DNA from: Bacillus sp. SM2101
GTDB lineage: Bacteria > Bacillota > Bacilli > Bacillales > SM2101
Direction of reading: 5' to 3'
NCBI RefSeq assembly: GCF_018588585.1
Contig: NZ_JAEUFG010000033.1
Span: forward strand, 1 to 41,218
Length of the DNA: 41,218 bases
Shown here: positions 1 to 7,120 of the stretch, in pieces
Numbering within the stretch: position 1 is the stretch's first letter
How the letters are laid out: each line of letters opens with the position of its first letter
Made by a program: the position numbers and the translations under genes
The notes under the pieces: generated by a model
Told to the model about the DNA's origin: nothing
Databases searched by the model: none
What the model saw: only the letters and a program-made list of their open reading frames with translations

Positions 1-1
1 T

Positions 2-76
2 TCCACAGTAGCTCAGTGGTAGAGCTATCGGCTGTTAACCGATCGGTCGCAGGTTCGAATCCTGCCTGTGGAGCCA
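2..76 (+). tRNA. tRNA-Asn (GTT)
   Basis: The cloverleaf folds with a tccacag/ctgtgga acceptor stem, the anticodon loop holds GTT, the T-loop reads ggttcgaatcc, and CCA is encoded. It is the first gene of a cluster whose order (Asn, Ser, Glu, Val, fMet, Asp and on) matches long tRNA clusters that follow rRNA operons in Bacillus. Any rRNA operon or promoter would lie left of the window. Confidence 0.97.
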
Positions 77-79
77 TTT

Positions 80-171
80 GGAGAGTTGTCCGAGTGGTCG
101 AAGGAGCACGATTGGAAATCGTGTAGGCGGTTAACACTGTCTCAAGGGTTCAAATCCCTTACTCTCCGCCA
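80..171 (+). tRNA. tRNA-Ser (GGA)
   Basis: Class II tRNA with a long variable arm, acceptor ggagagt/actctcc, anticodon GGA and encoded CCA. It starts 3 bases after tRNA-Asn, so both come from one transcript. Confidence 0.97.
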
Positions 172-209
172 CTTGGTTTATAAAATATAAATATTTGTGA
201 ATGTCAATT

Positions 210-284
210 GGCCCGTTGGTCAAGTGGTTAAGACACCGCCCTTTCACGGCGGTAACACGGGTTCGAATCCCGTACGGGTCACCA
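210..284 (+). tRNA. tRNA-Glu (TTC)
   Basis: Acceptor ggcccgt pairs with acgggtc. The anticodon TTC sits in the loop ctttcac, and CCA is encoded. Confidence 0.97.
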
Positions 285-285
285 C

Positions 286-361
286 GGAGGATTAGCTCAG
301 CTGGGAGAGCACTTGCCTTACAAGCAAGGGGTCGGCGGTTCGATCCCGTCATCCTCCACCA
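286..361 (+). tRNA. tRNA-Val (TAC)
   Basis: Acceptor ggaggat/atcctcc, anticodon TAC in the loop cttacaa, CCA encoded. It begins one base after tRNA-Glu. Confidence 0.97.
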
Positions 362-382
362 TAAAAAACATCTAAAATTTAT

Positions 383-401
383 ATTATCGCGGGGTGGAGC
401 A
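383..401 (+). pseudogene. 5' fragment of tRNA-fMet plus leader
   Basis: These 19 bases are identical to 522-540, the five-base leader and first 14 bases of the intact initiator tRNA gene. After 401 the two copies diverge. The unit between them is 139 bp. This is a tRNA-gene fragment left by a duplication or by an inserted element that later shrank. An open frame from GTG 394 to 546 (about 50 codons) runs between and into the tRNA; I do not recognise it. Confidence 0.7.
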
Positions 402-526
402 CGATCGAATTCTCTTCCTTGAGGTAGCAACAGCGTACCGATTTATAAGCATTAAGAATAAGCTTGAAGAAATCGGGACGGAGGCGCAAACAATGCGCAT
501 AGAAAAATTAGTTAACTTCCCATTAT

Positions 527-603
<77 letters not shown>

Positions 604-615
604 ATGAATAAATGT

Positions 616-691
616 GGTCCCGTGGTGTAGCGGTTAACATGCCTGCCTGTCACGCAGGAGATCGCGGGTTCGATTCCCGTCGGGACCGCCA
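616..691 (+). tRNA. tRNA-Asp (GTC)
   Basis: Acceptor ggtcccg/cgggacc, anticodon GTC in ctgtcac, CCA encoded. Confidence 0.97.
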
Positions 692-705
692 TAATTTAAA
701 AAAAT

Positions 706-781
706 GGCTCGGTAGCTCAGTCGGTAGAGCAAAGGACTGAAAATCCTTGTGTCGGCGGTTCGATTCCGTCCCGAGCCACCA
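706..781 (+). tRNA. tRNA-Phe (GAA)
   Basis: Acceptor ggctcgg/ccgagcc, anticodon GAA in ctgaaaa, CCA encoded. Confidence 0.97.
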
Positions 782-813
782 TTTGTAAGATATATGCTAT
801 ACAAAAGAATTAA

Positions 814-889
<76 letters not shown>

Positions 890-902
890 TCTATAAACAT
901 AT

Positions 903-987
903 GGAGGGGTAGCGAAGTGGCTAAACGCGGCGGACTGTAAATCCGCTCCCTGAGGGTTCGGCGGTTCGAATCCGTCCCCCTCCACCA
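903..987 (+). tRNA. tRNA-Tyr (GTA)
   Basis: Class II tRNA with a long variable arm, acceptor ggagggg/ccccctcc region, anticodon GTA in ctgtaaa, CCA encoded. Confidence 0.97.
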
Positions 988-998
988 TTTATAATTAT

Positions 999-1072
999 AG
1001 GGGCATAGTTTAACGGTAGAACAGAGGTCTCCAAAACCTCCAGTGTGGGTTCGATTCCTACTGCCCCTGCCA
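999..1072 (+). tRNA. tRNA-Trp (CCA)
   Basis: Acceptor aggggca/tgcccct, anticodon CCA in ctccaaa, discriminator G, CCA encoded. Confidence 0.97.
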
Positions 1073-1093
1073 TTTATTTATTTATTTATTTAT

Positions 1094-1170
1094 GGCGGCT
1101 GTGGCGAAGTGGTTAACGCATTGGATTGTGGCTCCGACATTCGTGGGTTCGATTCCCATCAGTCGCCCCA
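1094..1170 (+). tRNA. tRNA-His (GTG)
   Basis: It has the extra G at -1 (1094) facing C73, the identity mark of tRNA-His. Acceptor gcggctg/cagtcgc, anticodon GTG, CCA encoded. Confidence 0.97.
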
Positions 1171-1227
1171 TTTAAAATGAACATATTTTTAAATAGTGCA
1201 TATATTTTATAGTAGATGGTTCTTTAT

Positions 1228-1302
1228 TGGGCTATAGCCAAGCGGTAAGGCAACGGACTTTGACTCCGTCATGCGCTGGTTCGAATCCAGCTAGCCCAGC
1301 CA
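1228..1302 (+). tRNA. tRNA-Gln (TTG)
   Basis: Acceptor tgggcta/tagccca, anticodon TTG in ctttgac, CCA encoded. Confidence 0.97.
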
Positions 1303-1305
1303 TTT

Positions 1306-1380
1306 GCGGAAGTAGTTCAGTGGTAGAACACCACCTTGCCAAGGTGGGGGTCGCGGGTTCGAATCCCGTCTTCCGCTCCA
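1306..1380 (+). tRNA. tRNA-Gly (GCC)
   Basis: Acceptor gcggaag/cttccgc, anticodon GCC in ttgccaa, CCA encoded. Confidence 0.97.
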
Positions 1381-1385
1381 AGTTT

Positions 1386-1456
<71 letters not shown>

Positions 1457-1469
1457 TTTTCATCCAGTC

Positions 1470-1558
1470 GCCGGGGTGGTGGAATTGGCAGACACACAGG
1501 ACTTAAAATCCTGCGGTAGGTGACTACCGTGCCGGTTCAAGTCCGGCCCTCGGCACCA
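1470..1558 (+). tRNA. tRNA-Leu (TAA)
   Basis: Class II tRNA with a long variable arm, anticodon TAA in cttaaaa, CCA encoded. It is the last intact tRNA before the integrated element. Confidence 0.97.
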
Positions 1559-1578
1559 TTTATTATTTTAGTAGTATT

Positions 1579-1619
1579 TGCCGGTGTGGCGGAATTGGCA
1601 GACGCGCACGACTCAAAAT
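1579..1619 (+). mobile_element. attL: 5' half of tRNA-Leu(CAA)
   Basis: These 41 bases (one leader T plus tRNA bases 1-40) are identical to 11797-11837, where the intact tRNA-Leu(CAA) begins. Identity stops inside the anticodon loop/3' stem (cgactcaaaat, then g here and c at the right). This marks the left junction of an integrated element. The fragment cannot fold as a tRNA. Confidence 0.93.
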
Positions 1620-1660
1620 GCGAAATTCAATTTCCGTTAGCCGTAACGCTGATATGACGG

Positions 1661-1688
1661 GCGATGTACGATAGTACGTCGCTTTTTT
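1661..1688 (+). terminator. Terminator just inside attL
   Basis: The arms gcgatgtac (1661-1669) and gtacgtcgc (1674-1682) pair, with a GATA loop and six Ts after. Transcripts of the tRNA cluster entering the element should stop here, ahead of the integrase start. Confidence 0.85.
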
Positions 1689-1756
1689 GTGTTCTCATTG
1701 CGCACGACTCGGTTGTTTTACCGCGTAAGATTAAAATAACTGAGGAGGCAACAGAT

Positions 1757-2731
1757 ATGGCACGTAGAAAGAACGTTATTAATACAGAGATATTTGCAGA
1801 TAGTACGCCAAAAATCGAAGTGGAACCCGAGGATTTTGACACGTCCCTACATATGTATTTACGCGATTGTAAAATTCGTAATCTTAGCGAATATACAATA
1901 CAGTATTATCACTATGAATTAATCGCCTTTCGCGGAATGCTCGAAAAACAAGGTTTATCAACACGCCCAAATAAAGTCACGCTAAAAATTCTCAGAGAAA
2001 ACGTTATATTATATATGATGGAAGTGATGGGGCGAAAAGAAACGTCAATTAATACACGCTTGCGTGCGATAAGAGCGTTTTTTAACTATCTTGAGCGTGA
2101 AGGTATGATCGCAGAGTTGGACAACCCTGTAAGCAAGTTGAAACTCGTTAAAGCGAAAAAGGAGATCGTGCAAACGTTCAATCGAGAGCAAATACACGAT
2201 TTATTACGCCAGCCTAACCAAAATACATTTACGGGGTTCCGAGATTACACGATATTACTATTATTACTCGAAACGGGCGTAAGAGCTCGGGAGTTGTCAG
2301 ATATTCGCGTATCAGATATTATTTGGGAAGATTCTCAAATTCGAATTAATGGTAAAGGTTATAAGGAGCGTTTAGTACCGATTCAAACAACGATGAAACG
2401 TCAGCTTAAGAAGTATTTAGCAATACGTGGAGATATGAACACCGGTTTTTTGTTCGTTACAATCGATGATGAAATACTATCTTCGCGTCAATTGCAGTGT
2501 AGAATTGCGAAATACGGTCGTATGGCAAACATTAAAGGCGTAAGATGTTCTCCTCATACATTTCGCCATACATTCGCTAAAATGGCCGTACAGAATGGCG
2601 CTGATGTGTTTTCTTTGCAAAAAATACTCGGACATACATCGCTTGAAATGGTGCGTAACTATGTAAATCTATTCAGTAGTGATGTGTTCGACGCTCACAA
2701 AAGATTTTCGCCGTTAGAGAAATTGTTATAA
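1757..2731 (+). CDS. Tyrosine recombinase (element integrase)
   Basis: A 324-residue site-specific recombinase, probably the enzyme that inserts and excises the element at tRNA-Leu(CAA). An N-terminal SAM-like core-binding domain spans about residues 25-120 and the catalytic domain about 140-310. The catalytic set is visible: Arg176 (TGVRAREL), a beta-hairpin Lys near 200-203, His267 and Arg270 (HTFRH), His293 (LGHTS) and the nucleophile Tyr302 (RNYV). The frame is open from 1664, but the ATG at 1757 has GAGGAGG eight bases before it, so I start there. It reads away from attL and is closed by a terminator at 2739. XerC/D-like in size and motifs, but the position argues for an element integrase. 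No excisionase gene was recognised. Confidence 0.93.
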   Translation: MARRKNVINTEIFADSTPKIEVEPEDFDTSLHMYLRDCKIRNLSEYTIQYYHYELIAFRGMLEKQGLSTRPNKVTLKILRENVILYMMEVMGRKETSINTRLRAIRAFFNYLEREGMIAELDNPVSKLKLVKAKKEIVQTFNREQIHDLLRQPNQNTFTGFRDYTILLLLLETGVRARELSDIRVSDIIWEDSQIRINGKGYKERLVPIQTTMKRQLKKYLAIRGDMNTGFLFVTIDDEILSSRQLQCRIAKYGRMANIKGVRCSPHTFRHTFAKMAVQNGADVFSLQKILGHTSLEMVRNYVNLFSSDVFDAHKRFSPLEKLL

Positions 2732-2738
2732 ATAACGT

Positions 2739-2770
2739 AAGGACTGCGGCAATAGCAACAGTCCTTTTTA
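2739..2770 (+). terminator. Terminator after integrase
   Basis: The arms aaggactg (2739-2746) and cagtcctt (2759-2766) are followed by Ts, eight bases after the integrase stop codon. Confidence 0.85.
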
Positions 2771-2926
2771 CATACTCCAAAAATCGTCGTTAAATTAAAC
2801 GTTGAGGTTTCCGAAGAAGTTGCCGGTTTAAAGGCGATTCAACGAAGCGAAGAAAGCAGCGCAGACATTTCGAGAGTCAGAGGTGACGAAAAAACGTCGT
2901 GTAACTCTCGAATACATAACTATTAA
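2771..2926 (+). pseudogene. Remnant of a small phage-like gene
   Basis: An open stretch with no good start codon or ribosome site reads KLNVEVSEEVAGLKAIQRSE and then ends after about 50 codons. The VEVSE..AGLKAIQ pattern looks like short uncharacterised phage proteins, from memory only. It probably lost its 5' end when the region was rearranged. Confidence 0.3.
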
Positions 2927-3016
2927 AATAGTGAAAACATAATTAATCTATAAATTTATTAAAATAGGTATTTTAATAATATTAAATAACAAATAAAATT
3001 TAGGGGGATTAATATT

Positions 3017-3496
3017 ATGGGTTACCGGAGGTCAGTGAATGATAAAGTAAGGTTTAAATCTGTAAGCGAATTAAAAAAATCTAATGAGTTTAAGAATATC
3101 CTATTTAATGAAGATCATATAAAAAAGGTGGATTATATCCTTGCGGTACTTCAATCGTTTATGTCATCAAGAGGGGAAGATGTAGTAATTACGACGTCAT
3201 TAAAAGGTATAAATTTCAACCGAGAGAAATCACCTGGACAATTCAGACATAAGTTTTTTACAATTACTGCAGATGGTAATAAAGTTATTTTTCATGTTCC
3301 TATTACTGAAAGGAATCAGGTATTTGAACATTATGAGAGAATAGGGTTACTGGTCTATCGGAAAAATACGGAGGCGGATAAGGAAGAGGATAAAGAAAAA
3401 AATCAAATAAACCTCAAGCTAGATGATTTTCCAATGTATAGAGATGAGGATATTATACAAGAGTTACTCCTTTTTGCTTACGAAAATAGAAAATAA
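3017..3496 (+). CDS. Hypothetical protein, 159 aa
   Basis: I do not recognise this protein. It starts at an ATG with AGGGGG well placed upstream and ends 15 bases before a strong terminator at 3511. It is charged and soluble: a basic N-terminal half, a beta-rich centre (about residues 55-105), and a Glu/Lys-rich stretch (about 120-135, EADKEEDKEKNQ) before an acidic C-terminal helix. No membrane segment or signal peptide is seen. Its DNA is clearly more AT-rich than the neighbouring element genes and resembles the host chromosome, so it may be a later insertion or a moron-type cargo gene with its own transcription unit. Confidence 0.75.
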   Translation: MGYRRSVNDKVRFKSVSELKKSNEFKNILFNEDHIKKVDYILAVLQSFMSSRGEDVVITTSLKGINFNREKSPGQFRHKFFTITADGNKVIFHVPITERNQVFEHYERIGLLVYRKNTEADKEEDKEKNQINLKLDDFPMYRDEDIIQELLLFAYENRK

Positions 3497-3510
3497 GAAA
3501 CTACAAAAAA

Positions 3511-3538
3511 AAACCGTTGTATTAACGGTTTTTTTTTA
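3511..3538 (+). terminator. Terminator after the 159-aa gene
   Basis: The arms aaccgtt (3512-3518) and aacggtt (3524-3530) are followed by eight Ts. An A run upstream could let it work in both directions. Confidence 0.88.
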
Positions 3539-3563
3539 TTTTGTAACAACGGAGGTGTCAGCG

Positions 3564-4370
3564 ATAACTAACATTCTAGTAATCGATCGTTCAACAGGCG
3601 AAGAAGTTACAGCTGATTACGTTGTAACCAATCGCCGTCAAGCTGCAGCATATCGCAAGCGCAAGGAAGCCGAGCAATACGATATAACTGACGTAGGCAA
3701 GCGTTGGGTCGCCAGTTATCACGACCCGATTCGAAATATAATAAAAGATTTATCGTTAATTGAGGCGGGAGCAATCGTTAAGTTGCTGCCGTTTTTGCGT
3801 TTTAAGGGCGAGGGCAAATTAGCGTTGAAGCAAACCGAGATTCAGCGAATATTCAAGCGAGGCAGGGACGCCACTCGAGATATATTAGACCGGTTACATT
3901 CGCTGGGCGTTATTTCGATTCAGAAGGAAGGACGCTCGAACGTGTTTTACATTAGCGCTAACTTTCATACGATCGGCGACGTTCGGGAAGGCGAGCGATT
4001 TACGAAGTTGTACCAGGTGAAAACTAGTGAAATAGTTGATGGACTGGACTTAAGTACGACCGGCTTATTGTATAAGGCGCTGCCGTTCTTTCATTATTCC
4101 GAGTACTATTTATGCGCCAATCCCAACGAAGAGAATCCGGAAGTGATCGAGCATTTAAACCGTGAACAGTTGGCGGAAGCTATCGGGCATGACGTTCATA
4201 CCGTTAGGGATGCGATTAATAAACTGCAAAGAAAACGAGCAATACTGACGACTAAGAGCGGTAAGAACGTTCGATATTTGATTCATCCGGACTTGTTGTT
4301 CCGCCAAAAAATCGAGACAGATTGGACGAAATCAGTGCGTAAAATGTTTGCGCAACATAAAATTCGATAA
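3564..4370 (+). CDS. Winged-helix phage-type replication/regulatory protein
   Basis: About 268 residues with two winged-helix-like units. The first (about residues 60-125) has LLPFLRF, KQTEIQRIFKRG and DRLHSLGVISIQKEGRSNVF. The second (about 165-255) has LLYKALPFFHY, LNREQLAEAIGHD and INKLQRKRAI. From memory, similar helix-turn-helix proteins are common in Bacillus prophages and may act in replication or regulation. The start is odd: a strong GGAGG (3551-3555) is followed after eight bases by ATA, not ATG. The only other early in-frame choices are GTG at 3555, which overlaps that site, and ATT at 3573. The frame is open from 3423, but that start lies before a terminator. The next genes are terS and the Ena-like gene. 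Confidence 0.8.
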   Translation: MTNILVIDRSTGEEVTADYVVTNRRQAAAYRKRKEAEQYDITDVGKRWVASYHDPIRNIIKDLSLIEAGAIVKLLPFLRFKGEGKLALKQTEIQRIFKRGRDATRDILDRLHSLGVISIQKEGRSNVFYISANFHTIGDVREGERFTKLYQVKTSEIVDGLDLSTTGLLYKALPFFHYSEYYLCANPNEENPEVIEHLNREQLAEAIGHDVHTVRDAINKLQRKRAILTTKSGKNVRYLIHPDLLFRQKIETDWTKSVRKMFAQHKIR

Positions 4371-4685
4371 AAACGTAGGGTGAAAACCCGCCCTATTGAA
4401 AGTTAGTCAAACCGTTGGGGCAGTAAGGGTGAGGTCGGTTTTAGGTGATTTTCTTCTCTTTATCTTGTTACAAGCGTAGAAGTACATGGGCTCTTTTGAG
4501 CCCGCGACTCATTCCGTTTCACTTCATTCGTCGCTATCCCCTTTATCGCTGGTTATTAAATTATCGGCGAGAAAAGGTATTAATGGACAGTGACGACTTG
4601 AGCGAAGCGAAAGGCGGCACAATGGTTTTGACTTTACTAAATCGGTATATAATCGCAAAGTATTGCGGAAAGGAGAGCGTTAAGA
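4371..4685 (+). other. Gap before terS
   Basis: 315 bases without a convincing gene. It holds a short perfect hairpin (gggctc/gagccc, 4489-4502) without a T run, and a TATAAT-type -10 (cggtatataat, 4643-4653) about 30 bases before terS that recurs before the Ena-like gene. The long open frame at 4445-4795 overlaps terS out of frame and looks spurious. Confidence 0.5.
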
Positions 4686-5075
4686 ATGGCGAAAAGATTA
4701 CACGAAAGACAACTCGCTGCTATTGCGTTATTAGCAATTCCACAACGAGGCGGACTAACTTACGAACAAATTGCAGAAAAAGTAGGCGTAACTGATCGGA
4801 CGATAAGAGAATGGCGTAACAATGACGCTTTTAACGAGGAATTAAAGAAGCAAGTTATGCGCAACAGCGTTGAACACTTACCGGATATAATGTGGTCGGT
4901 ACCAAAGCATATTATTGATGACGGTAATGCTGCGATGTTTAGGACGTTCATGCAAAGTCTTGGCTTATTAACGGAAAAAGTAGAGGTCGAATCTAAGGAC
5001 GTTAATAAGGGAGTTAGTGTGTCGGATATGAAAGCGAAGATCGAACGGTTTAAGCAATCGGAAGATGATGCATAA
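4686..5075 (+). CDS. terS: Terminase small subunit-like HTH protein (phBC6A51 type)
   Basis: A 129-residue protein. The N-terminal helix-turn-helix (about residues 5-45) reads RQLAAIALLAIPQRGG, then TYEQIAEKVGVTDRTIREWR. A helical middle (NEELKKQVMR, about 50-60) and an acidic, Lys-rich tail (KAKIERFKQSEDDA) follow. This layout fits the helix-turn-helix family often annotated as phBC6A51 and found as small terminase subunits, which bind phage DNA at the packaging site and load the large subunit. AAAGGAG lies upstream of the ATG. It keeps an intact frame while its partner terL is broken, so it cannot drive self-packaging. It could still act in trans with a helper phage, as in phage satellites; that is inference. 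Confidence 0.75.
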   Translation: MAKRLHERQLAAIALLAIPQRGGLTYEQIAEKVGVTDRTIREWRNNDAFNEELKKQVMRNSVEHLPDIMWSVPKHIIDDGNAAMFRTFMQSLGLLTEKVEVESKDVNKGVSVSDMKAKIERFKQSEDDA

Positions 5076-5162
5076 GGGAATATATAATAAGAAGCGATTA
5101 GGTTCGGGGATTCCGTTCTTTTCCGAAGAAGGTGAATTACGTCCAATCACTGATAAGGTTTA

Positions 5163-5173
5163 CGGTATATAAT
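5163..5173 (+). promoter_or_regulatory. TATAAT-type -10 before the Ena-like gene
   Basis: cggtatataat lies 34 bases before the start codon and recurs at 4643-4653 before terS. No good -35 stands 17 bases upstream at either site. Confidence 0.35.
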
Positions 5174-5206
5174 ATCGTATTAAAACCTGATAACGGAGGT
5201 AGAACG

Positions 5207-5572
5207 ATGAGTCAGTATAAGAAAGTAAGTACTTGTTGCGGAAGTACTATCAAAGAAGATAAAACGTGTGATTGTCCGTGTCAATTAATTATCGCCCTTT
5301 TCAACTTACTTTATCGTGTAGACGCAGGAGTTACGCGGGTGCTTTATAACGGTAGACCGGTCGGGTTACACGGGGCTGTAGATTACGAGGACGGAGGAAC
5401 AGCAACTGTAAAATTCACTGAAAACGGAATTGAACAAACGATAATAGTTGATTCAGCTAATGATAACGTATTGTATTCATTTGAAAATGTAACGAAAATA
5501 GAAGTGACATGTGTGGGGGATACGTGTGTAGGCAGTGTTGGTGTAAACGGAATGACAGAACCATGTAGATAA
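5207..5572 (+). CDS. Cysteine-rich Ena-like (DUF3992) appendage protein
   Basis: A 121-residue protein from the ATG preceded by CGGAGGT (5194-5200). The N-terminus carries VSTCCGSTIKEDKTCDC, which fits the N-terminal connector pattern of S-type endospore appendage subunits (hydrophobic residue, one or two residues, CC, about ten residues, C), through which subunits cross-link by disulfides. The rest is predicted beta-rich and ends with ENVTKIEVTCVGDTCVG and a last PC, like the C-terminal strands of DUF3992 jelly rolls as I remember them. There is no signal peptide, as expected for proteins assembled in the mother cell. It follows terS and precedes a structured gap and a YVTN gene. It could instead be another small cysteine-rich spore-coat type. 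Finding it in a prophage remnant is unusual. Confidence 0.55.
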   Translation: MSQYKKVSTCCGSTIKEDKTCDCPCQLIIALFNLLYRVDAGVTRVLYNGRPVGLHGAVDYEDGGTATVKFTENGIEQTIIVDSANDNVLYSFENVTKIEVTCVGDTCVGSVGVNGMTEPCR

Positions 5573-5988
5573 ATCATCTGCAAGCCTAACTTAACGCGCG
5601 GTACCTATAACACTTTCGCCTTAAAACGGAAGGTTACCGTATGCACTATTTTAGCGTAATAAAGCACAGGCAACACGCTAGAAACACCGTCATATCAACG
5701 ATGTATAAAGTAGTGTATATCTGATAAATTTACATGCGTTAGGAACGCTGTCATATCAACGCATGTGATCGTATGTTGGTTCCTATAGTTGCTATTATGT
5801 AAACTAGAAACGAATGACGTATACAGCGATATGCAGAAATCGGAGTGTGGTCGCAAGGGGAAAACGGCTTACCCCCAAGCGCCCCCATCCAAAAGCTCTT
5901 ATCAGACGGAAAAACAATGCGGATTCAAAAAATCACTTTGCCTTTAACTCGCATACAATGTAAGAAACGAATTTAAGGAGGCCGTACA
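5573..5988 (+). other. Structured 416-base gap with repeated motif
   Basis: No gene is seen. A near-repeat of about 30 bases occurs at 5676-5705 and 5737-5766, both sharing gtcatatcaacg. The second copy has perfect arms acatgcgtt (5732-5740) and aacgcatgt (5758-5766). A further imperfect hairpin lies at 5599-5640 (cggtacct with aggttaccg). It may encode a structured RNA or a protein-binding region. Confidence 0.45.
5952..5959 (+). promoter_or_regulatory. Sporulation-type -10 (CATACAAT) before YVTN gene 1
   Basis: CATACAAT matches the -10 of mother-cell sigma factors (sigma-E CATACAnT; sigma-K CATAnnnTA is close). An AC dinucleotide 15 bases upstream is compatible with sigma-K. The inverted paralogue at 10649 keeps GCATA at the same distance from its start. 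Confidence 0.45.
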
Positions 5989-7035
5989 ATGGTACTGGCT
6001 TACGTAGTAAATAGAATTGACACAGTGTCGGTGATCGACACGAAAACACACTCGGTCAGTTCTACAATATCTGTTGGAGATCAACTAAATAATATAGCAA
6101 TCACGCCCAACGGTAAATTAGCTTATGTTCTGAAAGGCGATATTGATTTTATGGGCACTGTATCTGTAATAGATATCAAAACACATTCAGTTATTGCTAC
6201 AATACCGATAAATAACAATGGTAACGCCCAAAATTCAATCGTTTTTACTCCCGATGGAAAATTAGCATATGTCACGAACCTTGGATCAGGTAACGTATCA
6301 GTTATCGACACTAAGACACACTCGGTCATTGCTACTGTTGCTGTTGAAATAGGGGCACGAAGTATTGTTATTTCACCTGACGGGAAACTAGCTTATGTTG
6401 CTTTCAGCGGGGGTGAGGGTGGTGTGTCAGTCATTGATACAAAGACTCACAATGTGATTGCTACTGTTCCTGTTGGAGATTTTCCTACGCTTCTAGCTAT
6501 TGTACCTGGTGAGAAACTAGTCTATGTTTCAAATAGTTCTTCAGGAAATATGTCCGTCATAGATACGAATACTCACTCGGTAGTTGCTACTGTGACTGTT
6601 GGGGTGGGACCAGGCGAGATCGTATTTACACCAAATGGGAAAACGGCATATTTAATAAACGGAAACCAAAACGGTGTTGGTTTCGTATCGGTAATCGATG
6701 TTAAAACGCATTCTGTAATCGCTACAATTCCGGTTGGTAACGTGAACGACAGACCAAATGATATTGCTATCACACCAGAAGGGAAATTAGTGTATGTAAC
6801 TACTATATTCGGAGACACAGTGACAGTTATTGATACGAAAACGCAATCAACTATTGCGACAGTTCAAGTAGGAGATACCCCAAGAGGTGTCACGTTCACA
6901 CCCGACGGAAAACTCGCCTACGTAGTAAATAATGGCGATGCAACCGTATCCGTAATTGACGTAAAAACCCATTCCGTTATCGGAACCGTTACCGTCGGTA
7001 CTAATCCGGTCGCTATCGCATTTACAGAGAACTAA
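5989..7035 (+). CDS. YVTN-repeat beta-propeller protein 1
   Basis: A 348-residue protein made almost only of eight repeats of about 42 residues. Each contains a version of TVSVIDTKTHSVIATVPVG and FTPDGKLAYV. The chain starts directly with MVLAYV and ends with AIAFTEN, so the first strand can complete the last repeat and close the ring, the usual velcro of beta-propellers. No signal peptide, membrane segment or catalytic residue is seen. YVTN propellers usually bind proteins or ligands and often sit on cell surfaces; the role here is unknown. AAGGAGG lies upstream of the ATG, and a terminator follows at 7058. A paralogue lies inverted at 9594-10649 with a nearly identical leader. The sporulation-type -10 and Ena-like neighbour suggest a spore-surface role (inference). 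Confidence 0.88.
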   Translation: MVLAYVVNRIDTVSVIDTKTHSVSSTISVGDQLNNIAITPNGKLAYVLKGDIDFMGTVSVIDIKTHSVIATIPINNNGNAQNSIVFTPDGKLAYVTNLGSGNVSVIDTKTHSVIATVAVEIGARSIVISPDGKLAYVAFSGGEGGVSVIDTKTHNVIATVPVGDFPTLLAIVPGEKLVYVSNSSSGNMSVIDTNTHSVVATVTVGVGPGEIVFTPNGKTAYLINGNQNGVGFVSVIDVKTHSVIATIPVGNVNDRPNDIAITPEGKLVYVTTIFGDTVTVIDTKTQSTIATVQVGDTPRGVTFTPDGKLAYVVNNGDATVSVIDVKTHSVIGTVTVGTNPVAIAFTEN

Positions 7036-7057
7036 TATAACGCTAATTTATATGTTC

Positions 7058-7088
7058 AAAAAGCTCGCCATCCACGGCGGGCTTTTTC
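7058..7088 (+). terminator. Terminator after YVTN gene 1
   Basis: The arms aaaaagctcgcc (7058-7069) and ggcgggcttttt (7076-7087) form a long stem 22 bases after the stop codon. Confidence 0.88.
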
Positions 7089-7120
7089 GCGTGCACTAAA
7101 ACGGAAAGGAGGACGATTTC

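Noticed and set aside
4445-4795. 116-codon open frame on the plus strand
   Set aside because: It has no ribosome site and overlaps terS out of frame; its Arg/Thr/Asn-rich end is a shadow of terS.
5676-5766. Two spaced repeats considered as a CRISPR start
   Set aside because: Only two imperfect copies, one with an internal hairpin, and no third unit or cas genes.
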